The notes under the pieces: generated by a model | Databases searched by the model: none | What the model was told of the DNA's origin: nothing | Seen by the model: only the letters and a program-made list of their open reading frames with translations | Part shown: in pieces, positions 32,611 through 41,037 of the stretch | Position numbering within the stretch: position 1 is the stretch's first letter | How the letters are laid out: each line of letters starts with the position of its first letter | Made by a program: the position numbers and the translations under genes | Assembly: GCA_035943995.1 (NCBI GenBank) | Contig: DASZBS010000101.1 | Location: 1-64,000, forward strand | From: Vulcanimicrobium sp035943995 | Lineage (GTDB): Bacteria; Vulcanimicrobiota; Vulcanimicrobiia; Vulcanimicrobiales; Vulcanimicrobiaceae | Direction of reading: 5' to 3' | Length of the DNA stretch: 64,000 nt

Positions 32611-34034
32611 GCACCGCCGCCGAACATGCCGCTGCGATCGAGACGCGCAATCCCGCCACCGGCGAGGTCATCCGAAGCTACGAACCGCACGACCGTGCCG
32701 CGGTCGACGCGCGCTTGGATGCTGCCGTCGCCGCGCAGCGGAGCTGGCGCGACACGTCGTTCGACGAGCGCGGCGAGCGGCTGCGCGCGGCGGCGCTGTA
32801 TCTGCGCGAGCACAAGGGCGAGCTTGCGGCGCTCGCGACGCGCGAGATGGGCAAGCCGATCGCCGAGGCGGAGGCTGAGGTCGAGAAGTGCGCCGTCTCC
32901 TGCGAGTGGTTCGCCGCCAACGCGCAGCGCTTGTTGGCGAACGAAACTATCGCGTCGAGCGCGACGCGCAGCTACGTCGCGTTTCGGCCGCTCGGCGTGC
33001 TGCTCGCGATCATGCCGTGGAACTTTCCGTACTGGCAGGTGTTTCGCGCGGCCGCGCCCGCGCTCATGGCGGGCAACGTGATCGTCCTCAAGCACGCCGC
33101 GAACGTCACCGGCGTCGCGCTGAAGATCGAAGAGATCTTCCGCGCGAGCGGCTTTCCGGTCGGCACGTTCACCACGCTGCTCGTCGGCAGCAAAGCGATG
33201 GAGCCGATTGTGCTCGACGACCGCATCGCGGCGGTGACGCTCACCGGCAGCGAAGCCGCGGGCGCGTCGGTCGGCGCCGCCGCTGGCAAAGCGATCAAGA
33301 AGACCGTGCTCGAGCTGGGCGGCTCGGACTACTTCATCGTGCTCGCCGACGCCGATCTGGAGCAGGCGGCGGAGATCGGTGTCAAAGCGCGTTTTCAGAA
33401 CACCGGGCAGAGCTGCATCGCCGCGAAGCGGTTCATCATCGAGGATGCGGTGTACGACGCGTACGCCGAAGCGTTCGTGCGCAAGACGCGTGCGCTCAAA
33501 GTCGGTGACCCGACCGAGCGCGACACGAAGATCGGCCCAATGGCACGCACGGATTTGCGCGACGAGCTCGTCGCGCAGGTGCGCGACACCGTCGCGGCCG
33601 GCGCGAAGCTGCTCGCCGGCGGCGAACCGCTGCCGGGCGACGGCGCGTACGTCGAAGCCACGGTTGTCGGCGACGTCGCGCCGGGGATGCGCATGGCGGC
33701 CGAAGAGACGTTCGGTCCGGCGGCCGCGCTCATGCGCGCGCGCGACGCCGCGCACGCGGTCGAGCTCGCGAACAACTCGCGCTTCGGCTTGGGCGGCAAC
33801 CTCTGGACGCGCGACATCGCCAAAGCGGAAGAACTCGCCGCGCAGCTCGAGTCGGGCAACTGCTTCATCAACGGGATGACGGCGTCCGACCCGCGGCTGC
33901 CGTTCGGCGGCGTGAAAAAGAGCGGCGTCGGCCGGGAGCTGTCGGAGTTCGGGATCCGCGAGTTCGTCAACGTGCAGACGGTGTGGATCGGGCCCGACAC
34001 CGCCGCCGCCGCCGCGGTCCGGCCGGCCGAATAG
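32607..34034 (+). CDS. Succinate-semialdehyde-type aldehyde dehydrogenase
   Basis: This 475-residue NAD(P)-dependent enzyme has the cofactor segment PWNFPYWQVFRAAAPALMAG, the base in TVLELGGSD and the catalytic Cys270 in NTGQSCIAAKRF. The C-terminal PRLPFGGVKKSGVGRELSEFG is typical. The closest known pattern is the succinic/short-chain semialdehyde dehydrogenase group (YneI/Sad type). It is the last gene of a run (reductase, VOC, HNH, ALDH) with 4-nt overlaps. Confidence 0.88.
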   Translation: MSTAAEHAAAIETRNPATGEVIRSYEPHDRAAVDARLDAAVAAQRSWRDTSFDERGERLRAAALYLREHKGELAALATREMGKPIAEAEAEVEKCAVSCEWFAANAQRLLANETIASSATRSYVAFRPLGVLLAIMPWNFPYWQVFRAAAPALMAGNVIVLKHAANVTGVALKIEEIFRASGFPVGTFTTLLVGSKAMEPIVLDDRIAAVTLTGSEAAGASVGAAAGKAIKKTVLELGGSDYFIVLADADLEQAAEIGVKARFQNTGQSCIAAKRFIIEDAVYDAYAEAFVRKTRALKVGDPTERDTKIGPMARTDLRDELVAQVRDTVAAGAKLLAGGEPLPGDGAYVEATVVGDVAPGMRMAAEETFGPAAALMRARDAAHAVELANNSRFGLGGNLWTRDIAKAEELAAQLESGNCFINGMTASDPRLPFGGVKKSGVGRELSEFGIREFVNVQTVWIGPDTAAAAAVRPAE

Positions 34035-34109
34035 CGCCGGACCAGGGGGTTCTCGCGGGCCCCGCCAAAGGGGCACGACTGCTCGCTTGGCAGCGAAGGG
34101 CGCGACACG

Positions 34110-35654
34110 ATGAGTGAAACGATACGAAAGCTGTCCGTCGTGGATTCGGCCTTTTTGTTCGCCGAAACCGCGGAATGTCCGATGCACGTCGGCAGCCTGA
34201 CCATCGTCAAGCTGCCCGACGGCTACGACGGCGATTTCTACGAAGATTTCAAGGCGCGGATCGCGAGCCGCCTGCACCTCGCCAAGAGCCTGCGCTGGAA
34301 GCTGGCGCAGACGCCGTTCGACATCGACCGCCCCAGTTGGGTGGAGGACGAGCAGTTCGACCTCGACCGGCACGTGCTGCGCGGCGCGCTGCCCGAGCCG
34401 CACGACCGCAACACGGCGCAGCGCCTCGCGGGCTGGCTGCACGCCAAGACGCTCAACCGCGCGCGGCCGCTGTGGGAGATCTACATCTTCGACGGTATGC
34501 CGAACAACGAGGCGGCGATCTACTCGAAGATGCACCACGCGCTCATCGACGGCGGTGCGGGCGCGGCGCTGACCGAGATCTTGTACGAGACGTCCGCCGA
34601 ACCGCAGCCGGCCGCCGCGGCACCGTCCGCGCCCGCGCCGAGCGGCACGGCGGCGCGGAAGCAAGACGTGCGCGACGTCGCGTCGTCGATGTTCGCCGCC
34701 TACGCGGAGCTGTGGCGCGCGCCGTACCAGCAGACGTCGCTCGGCAACCTCGAATTACCGCGCAGCGGCGGAACCGACCTCGCGTCGGTCCTGCTCGACG
34801 CGACGATCCATTCGGTCGAGTGGCCGCTGCGGATGAGCGCGAACTTCGCCGAGATCGCAACCGCATACTCGGCCGCCCTGTCGAACGCGTTCAAGCCCGA
34901 GTCGCTCAAAGCGCTGGACTTGCTCTCGGCGCCGTCGACGCCGATCAACGTCGCGATCTCGTCCGAGCGCAGCTTCGCCGGCGTGACGGTGTCGATGGCG
35001 CGCGTGAAGGCGATCGCCGCGAAAGCCGGCGGCAAAGTGAACGACGTGGTGCTCGCGCTTTCGAGCGGCGTGCTGCGACGCTACCTGAACGAGCTCGAAG
35101 CGCTGCCGAAGAAGTCGCTCACCGCGTTCGTGCCGATCTCCGCGCGCGAGAAGGGCGACGCGGAGCTGAAGAACCAGGTGTTCGGCATGGTCGTCCCGCT
35201 CGCGACGGACGTCGACGACCCGAAGGCGCGGCTCACCGCGATCGTCGCGAGCGCCGCGACGTCGAAGGAGTTGGCGAACCCGTTTCGCGCGCTGATCCCG
35301 CATTTCGCCGACATCCCGACGTTCGGTACGCCGATGGTGCTTCAGCTACTCGCCGTCTTCCTCGGGCGCTCCCAGCTCGCGAACAGCGTGCCGCCGCCGA
35401 TGAACGTGGTCGTGTCGAACGTGTTCTTCTCGCGCACGCCGATCTACATCGCGGGCGCGCAGATCGAGCACGTCTACCCGATGTCGATCCCCGTGCACGG
35501 CCAAGCGCTCAACATCACGGTGCACGGCTACGTCGACGGGCTCGACTTCGGCTTGATGGCGGCGGCCAACGTCATCCCGGACGTCACGCGGCTCACCGGG
35601 ATGCTGACCGCCGAGCTGGACGAGCTCGAGCGCGCGTACGGATCGGCCGCTTAG
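34110..35654 (+). CDS. Wax ester synthase/diacylglycerol acyltransferase
   Basis: This 514-residue enzyme esterifies acyl-CoA to fatty alcohols or diacylglycerol. The active site HHALIDG (His142-Gly148, HHxxxDG) is intact; N-terminal SVVDSAFLFAETAECPMHVG and the later PLWEIYIFDGM and NVVVSNVFF segments are typical of WS/DGAT. An alanine/proline-rich linker follows the active site. The gene is 4 nt upstream of the P450 gene on the same strand, which suggests joint use of fatty acids or alcohols. It likely contributes to storage lipid formation. Confidence 0.92.
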   Translation: MSETIRKLSVVDSAFLFAETAECPMHVGSLTIVKLPDGYDGDFYEDFKARIASRLHLAKSLRWKLAQTPFDIDRPSWVEDEQFDLDRHVLRGALPEPHDRNTAQRLAGWLHAKTLNRARPLWEIYIFDGMPNNEAAIYSKMHHALIDGGAGAALTEILYETSAEPQPAAAAPSAPAPSGTAARKQDVRDVASSMFAAYAELWRAPYQQTSLGNLELPRSGGTDLASVLLDATIHSVEWPLRMSANFAEIATAYSAALSNAFKPESLKALDLLSAPSTPINVAISSERSFAGVTVSMARVKAIAAKAGGKVNDVVLALSSGVLRRYLNELEALPKKSLTAFVPISAREKGDAELKNQVFGMVVPLATDVDDPKARLTAIVASAATSKELANPFRALIPHFADIPTFGTPMVLQLLAVFLGRSQLANSVPPPMNVVVSNVFFSRTPIYIAGAQIEHVYPMSIPVHGQALNITVHGYVDGLDFGLMAAANVIPDVTRLTGMLTAELDELERAYGSAA

Positions 35655-35658
35655 AACC

Positions 35659-38600
35659 TTGAGCGACATGCTCTCGCGCGACGCGCTCGAAGCGATCCCG
35701 AACCCGCCGAAGAAGCCGATCCTCGGCAACATGCTCGACGTCAGCGCCTCCGCGCCGATCCAAAACCTCGTCGCGCTGGCGCGCGAGCTCGGGCCCATCT
35801 TCCAGCTCGACATGATGGGCAAGCCCATCACGGTGGTGTCCGGGTTTTCGCTCGTCGACGAGCTCAGCGACGAGTCGCGCTTCGACAAGTCGGTGCGCGG
35901 CGCGCTCCACCGCGTGCGCACGATCTCGGGCGACGGATTGTTCACCGCGTACACCACCGAGCCGAACTGGTCCAAAGCGCACAACATCCTGCTGCCCAAC
36001 TTCGGCGACCGCGCGATGCAGGGCTATCACCCGATGATGCTCGACGTCGCCGAGCAACTGATGCTCAAGTGGGAGCGGCTCAACCCGGACGACGAGGTGG
36101 ACGTCGTCCACGACATGACGGCGCTCACGCTCGACACGATCGGAATCTGCGGCTTCGGCTACCGCTTCAACTCGTTCTACCGCGAGGACAACCACCCGTT
36201 CGTCGACGCGATGGTCGATGCGCTCGAGATCTCGATGAGCCAGCGCGGCCTGCCGTTCGAAGAGATCTTCACGCGCCCGCGCCAGGCGCGGCTCGCGGGC
36301 GACGCGCAGTACCTCAACAAAGTGGTCGACCAGATCGTGCACGACCGCAAGGAAGCGCGCGCGGCGCAGGCCGACGAGCCGCAGAAGAAAGACATGCTGG
36401 ACTACATGCTAGCGGGTGTGGACCGCAAGTCCGGCGAGCGGCTCGACGACACGAACATCCGCTACCAGATCATCACATTTCTGATCGCGGGCCACGAGAC
36501 GACCAGCGGCTTGTTGTCGTTCACGACGTACTTTTTGCTGAGCAACCCCGAGGTGTTGGCGAAAGCGTACGAGGAAGTCGATCGCGTGCTCGGCACGGAC
36601 CTGTCCGTCAAGCCGACGATGAAGCAGGTCAACGCGCTGACGTACGTGCAGCAGATCCTCAAAGAGTCGCTGCGGCTGTGGCCGACGGCGCCGGCGTTCG
36701 CGCTCCTGCCGTACAAGGACGAGGTGATCGGCGGCAAGTACGCGCTCAAGGCGCGCGCGCAGGTTGTCGTGTTGCTACCGGCGTTGCACCGCGACCCTGC
36801 GGTTTGGGGCGAGCGCGCGGAGATCTTCGATCCGGAGAACTTCGCGCCCGAGCGTGAGCGCGCGCGCCCGATCAACGCGTACAAGCCCTTCGGCAACGGT
36901 CAGCGCGCGTGCATCGGGCGGCAGTTCGCGATGCAAGAGTCGGCGCTCGTCATCGGCATGATGCTGCAGCGGTTCCGGCTGATCGACCATACGCGCTATC
37001 AGCTCAAGCTCAAGGAGACGCTGACGATCAAGCCCGAGGGGCTGAAGATCAAGGTGCGGCCGCGCGTGCACAAGACCCCGGCGGCGCCTGTTGCGGTGAC
37101 GCCGCAAGCACCGGCGCGGCGCAACGGCGCCGCACCGTCCGGTGCGACGGCGGGCGCGCCGCCTGCACAGTTGCCCGTGCACGGGACGCCGCTGCTCGTC
37201 CTGTTCGGGTCGAACTTGGGGACGTCGGAAGACGCTGCGCGCCGGGTCGCGGACCTCGCGGCGGGGCAGGGCTTCGACGTGCGCGTCGCGTGGCTCGACG
37301 ATTTCGCCGGCAAGTTGCCGGCGGAAGGCGGCGTCCTCATCGTGTGCGCGTCGTACAACGGCGCGCCGCCCGACAACGCCGCCGCGTTCTATCAGTGGCT
37401 GCAAGACGGCATGGCGCCCGACGCGCTCGCGGGCGTGCAGTACGCGGTGTTCGGCTGCGGCAACCGTAACTGGGCGTCGACGTATCAGGCGGTGCCCCGC
37501 TTCGTCGACGAAAAGCTTGCGGAGTTCGGTGCGGCGCGGCTGTTCGCGCGCGGCGAGGGCGACGCGCAGGAAGACCTCGACGGCCAGTTCCGCGCGTGGC
37601 GCATCGCGCTGTGGCAGCAGGTCGCCAAGGACTTCGGCGTCACGTTCGACGCCGGCGCGGAGTCCGACACGCGCCCGCGGTACGCGGTCGAGGTTGTCGC
37701 GGGGCCGCAAGCCAACCCGCTCGCCGCCGTGCACGGCGCGAACGCGATGCGCGTGCTCGCCAACCGCGAGCTGCAGACGTCGGGCCAGCGCTCGACGCGG
37801 CACCTCGAGATCGCTCTACCCGCGGACGCGAAGTACGGCGTCGGCGATCATCTCGGCGTGGTCGCGGAGAACCCGCCGGCCGTGGTCGCGCGCGCGTTGC
37901 GGCGGTTCGGCTTTGCGGACGACACGTACGTTCGGTTGAGCGCGGCGTCGTCGCGGCCCGCGGCGCTGCCCGTCGACACGCCGGTGTCGCTCGAACGATT
38001 GCTCGCGCACCACGTCGAGCTGCAGCATCCTGCGACGCGCAAGCAGATCGCGACGCTGGCGGAGCACACGCAGTGCCCGAATACGAAGCCGCGCCTGGAA
38101 GCGCTGGCCGCCGACGACACGGAAACGTCGGCCTACCGGACCGAGGTGAAGCGCAAGCGGCGCTCGGTGCTCGACCTGCTCGACGAGAACCCTGCCTGCG
38201 AGCTACCGTTCGAGACGTTCCTCGACATGCTCCCTGCGATGACGCCGCGCTACTACTCGATCTCGTCGTCGCCGCTCGCGGAAGCGGACCGGTGCAGCAT
38301 CACCGTCGGCGTTGTGCGCGAGCCGGCTTGGTCGGGCCACGGCACGTTCGAAGGCGTCGCGTCGACGTACCTGGAGCGCCATGCCGGGGAGCAGACGATC
38401 GACGCGTTCGTGAAAGACTCGAAGAGCGGCTTCCGGCTGCCGGACGATCCGTCGAAGCCGATCGTGATGATCGGGCCAGGTACGGGACTCGCGCCGTTCC
38501 GCGGCTTCTTGCAAGAACGCGAAGCGCTCAAGCGGGACGGCAAAGCGCTCGGGCGAGCGATGCTGTTCTTCGGTTGTCGGCATCCGGATCGGGATTATCT

Positions 38601-38916
38601 GTATCGCGAAGAGCTGGAGCGCTGGTCCGCGGACGGCGTCGTGGAGCTGCACGTCGCGTTCTCGCGGCTGGGCGAAGCGAAGCGGTACGTCCAGCACGAC
38701 ATCGCGCAGTATGCCGATGACGTGTGGTCGGTGCTCGACAACGACGGCGTCGTGTACGTGTGCGGCGACGGCAGCCGCATGGAACCGGACGTCCGCGCGA
38801 CGCTCATCGATCTCTACCGCCGCAAGTCCGGCGTGGACGAAGCGGCCGCGAACCGCTGGCTCGAGACGCTGACCGCGAACAAACGGTACAACCTCGACGT
38901 CTGGGGCTCGACGTAG
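35659..38916 (+). CDS. Self-sufficient CYP102-type P450-reductase fusion
   Basis: This 1085-residue protein has a P450 domain (~1-460), a flavodoxin-like FMN domain (~510-660) and an FAD/NADPH reductase (~680-1085). The I-helix FLIAGHETTSGLLSF and heme loop FGNGQRACIGRQFA (Cys418 from this start) match P450 BM3, as does GDGLFTAY with the Phe87 equivalent. By alignment, Arg47 and Tyr51 of BM3, which bind the fatty acid carboxylate, are Lys and Val. RYYSISSSP, the FAD contact, is present. It would hydroxylate fatty acids at subterminal carbons using NADPH. The start is TTG at 35659 with ATG at 35668 as an alternative. Confidence 0.93.
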   Translation: MSDMLSRDALEAIPNPPKKPILGNMLDVSASAPIQNLVALARELGPIFQLDMMGKPITVVSGFSLVDELSDESRFDKSVRGALHRVRTISGDGLFTAYTTEPNWSKAHNILLPNFGDRAMQGYHPMMLDVAEQLMLKWERLNPDDEVDVVHDMTALTLDTIGICGFGYRFNSFYREDNHPFVDAMVDALEISMSQRGLPFEEIFTRPRQARLAGDAQYLNKVVDQIVHDRKEARAAQADEPQKKDMLDYMLAGVDRKSGERLDDTNIRYQIITFLIAGHETTSGLLSFTTYFLLSNPEVLAKAYEEVDRVLGTDLSVKPTMKQVNALTYVQQILKESLRLWPTAPAFALLPYKDEVIGGKYALKARAQVVVLLPALHRDPAVWGERAEIFDPENFAPERERARPINAYKPFGNGQRACIGRQFAMQESALVIGMMLQRFRLIDHTRYQLKLKETLTIKPEGLKIKVRPRVHKTPAAPVAVTPQAPARRNGAAPSGATAGAPPAQLPVHGTPLLVLFGSNLGTSEDAARRVADLAAGQGFDVRVAWLDDFAGKLPAEGGVLIVCASYNGAPPDNAAAFYQWLQDGMAPDALAGVQYAVFGCGNRNWASTYQAVPRFVDEKLAEFGAARLFARGEGDAQEDLDGQFRAWRIALWQQVAKDFGVTFDAGAESDTRPRYAVEVVAGPQANPLAAVHGANAMRVLANRELQTSGQRSTRHLEIALPADAKYGVGDHLGVVAENPPAVVARALRRFGFADDTYVRLSAASSRPAALPVDTPVSLERLLAHHVELQHPATRKQIATLAEHTQCPNTKPRLEALAADDTETSAYRTEVKRKRRSVLDLLDENPACELPFETFLDMLPAMTPRYYSISSSPLAEADRCSITVGVVREPAWSGHGTFEGVASTYLERHAGEQTIDAFVKDSKSGFRLPDDPSKPIVMIGPGTGLAPFRGFLQEREALKRDGKALGRAMLFFGCRHPDRDYLYREELERWSADGVVELHVAFSRLGEAKRYVQHDIAQYADDVWSVLDNDGVVYVCGDGSRMEPDVRATLIDLYRRKSGVDEAAANRWLETLTANKRYNLDVWGST

Positions 38917-38925
38917 GCCGGCGTC

Positions 38926-39321
38926 GTGGCGACGTGGGATCAGGTCCGGCGGTACGCTCTAGCACTGCCCGGCGCGGTGGAAGCGACCGCGTACGGCGAC
39001 GCGGCATGGAAGGTCAACAAGAAGCTCTTCGTGTGGGAACGGCCGCTTCGGAAGTCGGATCTCGCAGCGCTCGGTGATGCGGCTCCGAAGGGTCCGGTCC
39101 TCGGGGTGCGCACCGCCGATCTCGAGATGAAAGAGGCGTTGCTGCGAAGCGAGCCCCACGCGCTTTTTACGATACCGCATTTCGACGGCTATCCGGCGGT
39201 GCTCGTGCAGCTCGACAAGATCTCGGCCAACTCCCTGAAGCGGCTCATCGTGGAGGCGTGGATCGCACGCGCACCGGAGCGATCGGTGCGCGAATACCTC
39301 GCGACCCCGAAACGCTCCTAG
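38926..39321 (+). CDS. MmcQ/YjbR-type protein
   Basis: This 131-residue protein has the YjbR pattern: VRRYALALPGAVEATAYGDAAWKVNKKLFVW at the start, KEALLRSEPHALFTIPHFDG in the middle and SANSLKRLIVEAWIARAPERS near the end. Such proteins have a double-wing fold and may bind DNA, but function is not settled. It starts with GTG 9 nt after the P450 stop and shares its stop CTAG with the convergent gene. Confidence 0.83.
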   Translation: MATWDQVRRYALALPGAVEATAYGDAAWKVNKKLFVWERPLRKSDLAALGDAAPKGPVLGVRTADLEMKEALLRSEPHALFTIPHFDGYPAVLVQLDKISANSLKRLIVEAWIARAPERSVREYLATPKRS

Positions 39322-40214
39322 AGCGAGTTCCAGGCGTCCGCCTTGATGTCGCCGACGATCGCGAATCCGCCGTGGCCGTCGGGCTTCACCACGACCGCCT
39401 CGGCTTCGAGAAGGTCGAGCCCCGTGACCGCCTTGGCGTTGAAGCCGTGCGTGACGACGACGTTGTCCTTGCCCGGCGCGGGCGGTGCCGCGAGCAGCGG
39501 CTTCAACGCGGCGGCAGCCTCCGCGCGCGCAGCTGCATCCTTCACGGCGTGATCGCCGAGGCCGCGCATCACATCGGCGTGACCGAAGATCAGCTCTCCG
39601 GATTCTCTCGCGCGGCAGTACGGGCTCGCCTCGACATCACCGATGGGAAGCCCGAGCTCGGCAACGCGCTCGCCGATCGTCCGCGCCGTGTCGCGGCCCT
39701 CCGGCGAAAGGTTCCGCTGCGTGGTACAGTCGCCGAGATCGACGGTATCGGAGTCTAGTTTCTCCTCCGTTGCGGCGTGTCGCATGAGGATGACGTATCC
39801 GCCTCCACGCAACGCTTGAACAAGGGCTTCGCCCTGCAACTGAGCGCCTTGAGCCGACGACACCGTGGGGACGAGCGCGATGATGACCGTGCCTTTCCTG
39901 AACGTATGGATCGTGCAGTGATACGGGTAGCTCCCGGGCGTCGCAAAGGTGTGGACGTAACGCTGCTTTTCGTCCAAGCGCCCGGAGTCGAAGATCGCGG
40001 TGTCGGAAGTGACCGTATGTGTCTCGTCGTCGCTGTTGACGAACGTGACCTTGTCACCGGCGCGCACGTGGATGATCGCCGGCGCGAACGCGTCGTTGGC
40101 GATCGTCACGGTGCCGCGTGGCGGCTGCGACGTAGCCCCGGCGGCGACGCGGGCAGTGGGAACGAGTGCCGCGACAAAGAGAAGTGCCGCAGCAAAGGCG
40201 AGCAAAGGTTTCAT
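39318..40214 (-). CDS. Exported cupredoxin-histidine phosphatase fusion
   Basis: This 298-residue protein has a signal peptide (to ~26), a plastocyanin/amicyanin-like domain (~30-113; AGDKVTFVNSDDETHTV, SYPYHCTIHTFRKG) and a histidine phosphatase-like domain (~130-298; ILMRHAATEEK, NLSPEGRDTARTIGERVAELG, VVVTHGFNAKAVTG). The copper ligands His, Cys and His are present; the usual axial Met after CxxH is Arg/Lys here. The phosphatase RHG catalytic motif is changed to RHA but both His residues remain. It is an unusual domain pair for a periplasmic protein. It follows the SDR gene with a 42-nt gap. Confidence 0.8.
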   Translation of the reverse strand: MKPLLAFAAALLFVAALVPTARVAAGATSQPPRGTVTIANDAFAPAIIHVRAGDKVTFVNSDDETHTVTSDTAIFDSGRLDEKQRYVHTFATPGSYPYHCTIHTFRKGTVIIALVPTVSSAQGAQLQGEALVQALRGGGYVILMRHAATEEKLDSDTVDLGDCTTQRNLSPEGRDTARTIGERVAELGLPIGDVEASPYCRARESGELIFGHADVMRGLGDHAVKDAAARAEAAAALKPLLAAPPAPGKDNVVVTHGFNAKAVTGLDLLEAEAVVVKPDGHGGFAIVGDIKADAWNSL

Positions 40215-40256
40215 GACCGCCCTACGCCGCCACGGTCCGAGACGGTTCGGCGCCAG

Positions 40257-41015
40257 TTACATGCTGTTGATCGACTGGCCGCCGTCGACGACGAGCGCCT
40301 CGCCCGTCATGAACGAGCCCGCGTTCGAAGCGAGCAGCAGCAGCGGTCCCGTAAGCTCGTTAAGGTCGCCGATGCGGCGTTGCGGGACGCGCTTGAGCGA
40401 TGCTTGCGCCCAGTCGGTCTTCAGGAAATCGGCGTTGATCTCGGTCGAGAAATAGCCGGGGCAGAGTGCGTTCACGCGGATGTTGTAGCGCGCGAACTCC
40501 CAGGCCATGCTTCGGGTGAGGTGAATGAGCCCCGCTTTGCTCGCCATGTACGGCGCTACCGCCGGCGATACGCGCAAGCCGAGGATCGACGCTATGTTCA
40601 CGATGCTGCCCGGCTTTTTCGCTGCGACCAGCCGGCGCGCCGCTTCGCGCGCGACGAGGAACGGTCCGCGCAAGTTCACTTCCACCACGCTGTCCCATTC
40701 GTCGGTGTCCATCTGCAGGATCAGGTGCTCGCCGCTGATGCCCGCGTTGTTCACGACGATGTCGCACAGTATGCCGTCTGCGGCAAGCTGTTCGAAGCCC
40801 GCAGTGATCGACGCCTCGTCAGTCACGTCCATCGTGAGTGGGCGTGCTCGGTCGCCCAGCCGCTTCGCATCGGCCTCGATGCGGTCGGTGCGGCGCGCGG
40901 CGAGCACCACCGTGGCACCCGCATCGTGCAGCACCTGCGTGAAGTGCCGGCCCAGGCCGGACGACGCGCCCGTGACCAGCGCGACGCGACCGTCGAGCGA
41001 GAACAGATCGTTCAT
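40257..41015 (-). CDS. Short-chain dehydrogenase/reductase
   Basis: This 252-residue classical SDR has the cofactor motif VALVTGASSGLGRHFTQVL, the NNAGISGE strand, and YMASKAGLIHL with the catalytic Tyr and Lys. VNALCPGYFSTEIN completes the pattern. The closest type is 3-oxoacyl or 3-hydroxyacyl-CoA reductases. It starts 22 nt after the carboxylase stop and is in the same operon, so it may act on acyl-CoA or acyl chains. Confidence 0.87.
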   Translation of the reverse strand: MNDLFSLDGRVALVTGASSGLGRHFTQVLHDAGATVVLAARRTDRIEADAKRLGDRARPLTMDVTDEASITAGFEQLAADGILCDIVVNNAGISGEHLILQMDTDEWDSVVEVNLRGPFLVAREAARRLVAAKKPGSIVNIASILGLRVSPAVAPYMASKAGLIHLTRSMAWEFARYNIRVNALCPGYFSTEINADFLKTDWAQASLKRVPQRRIGDLNELTGPLLLLASNAGSFMTGEALVVDGGQSINSM

Positions 41016-41037
41016 TGCGATTTGCCTTTCGTGTGCG

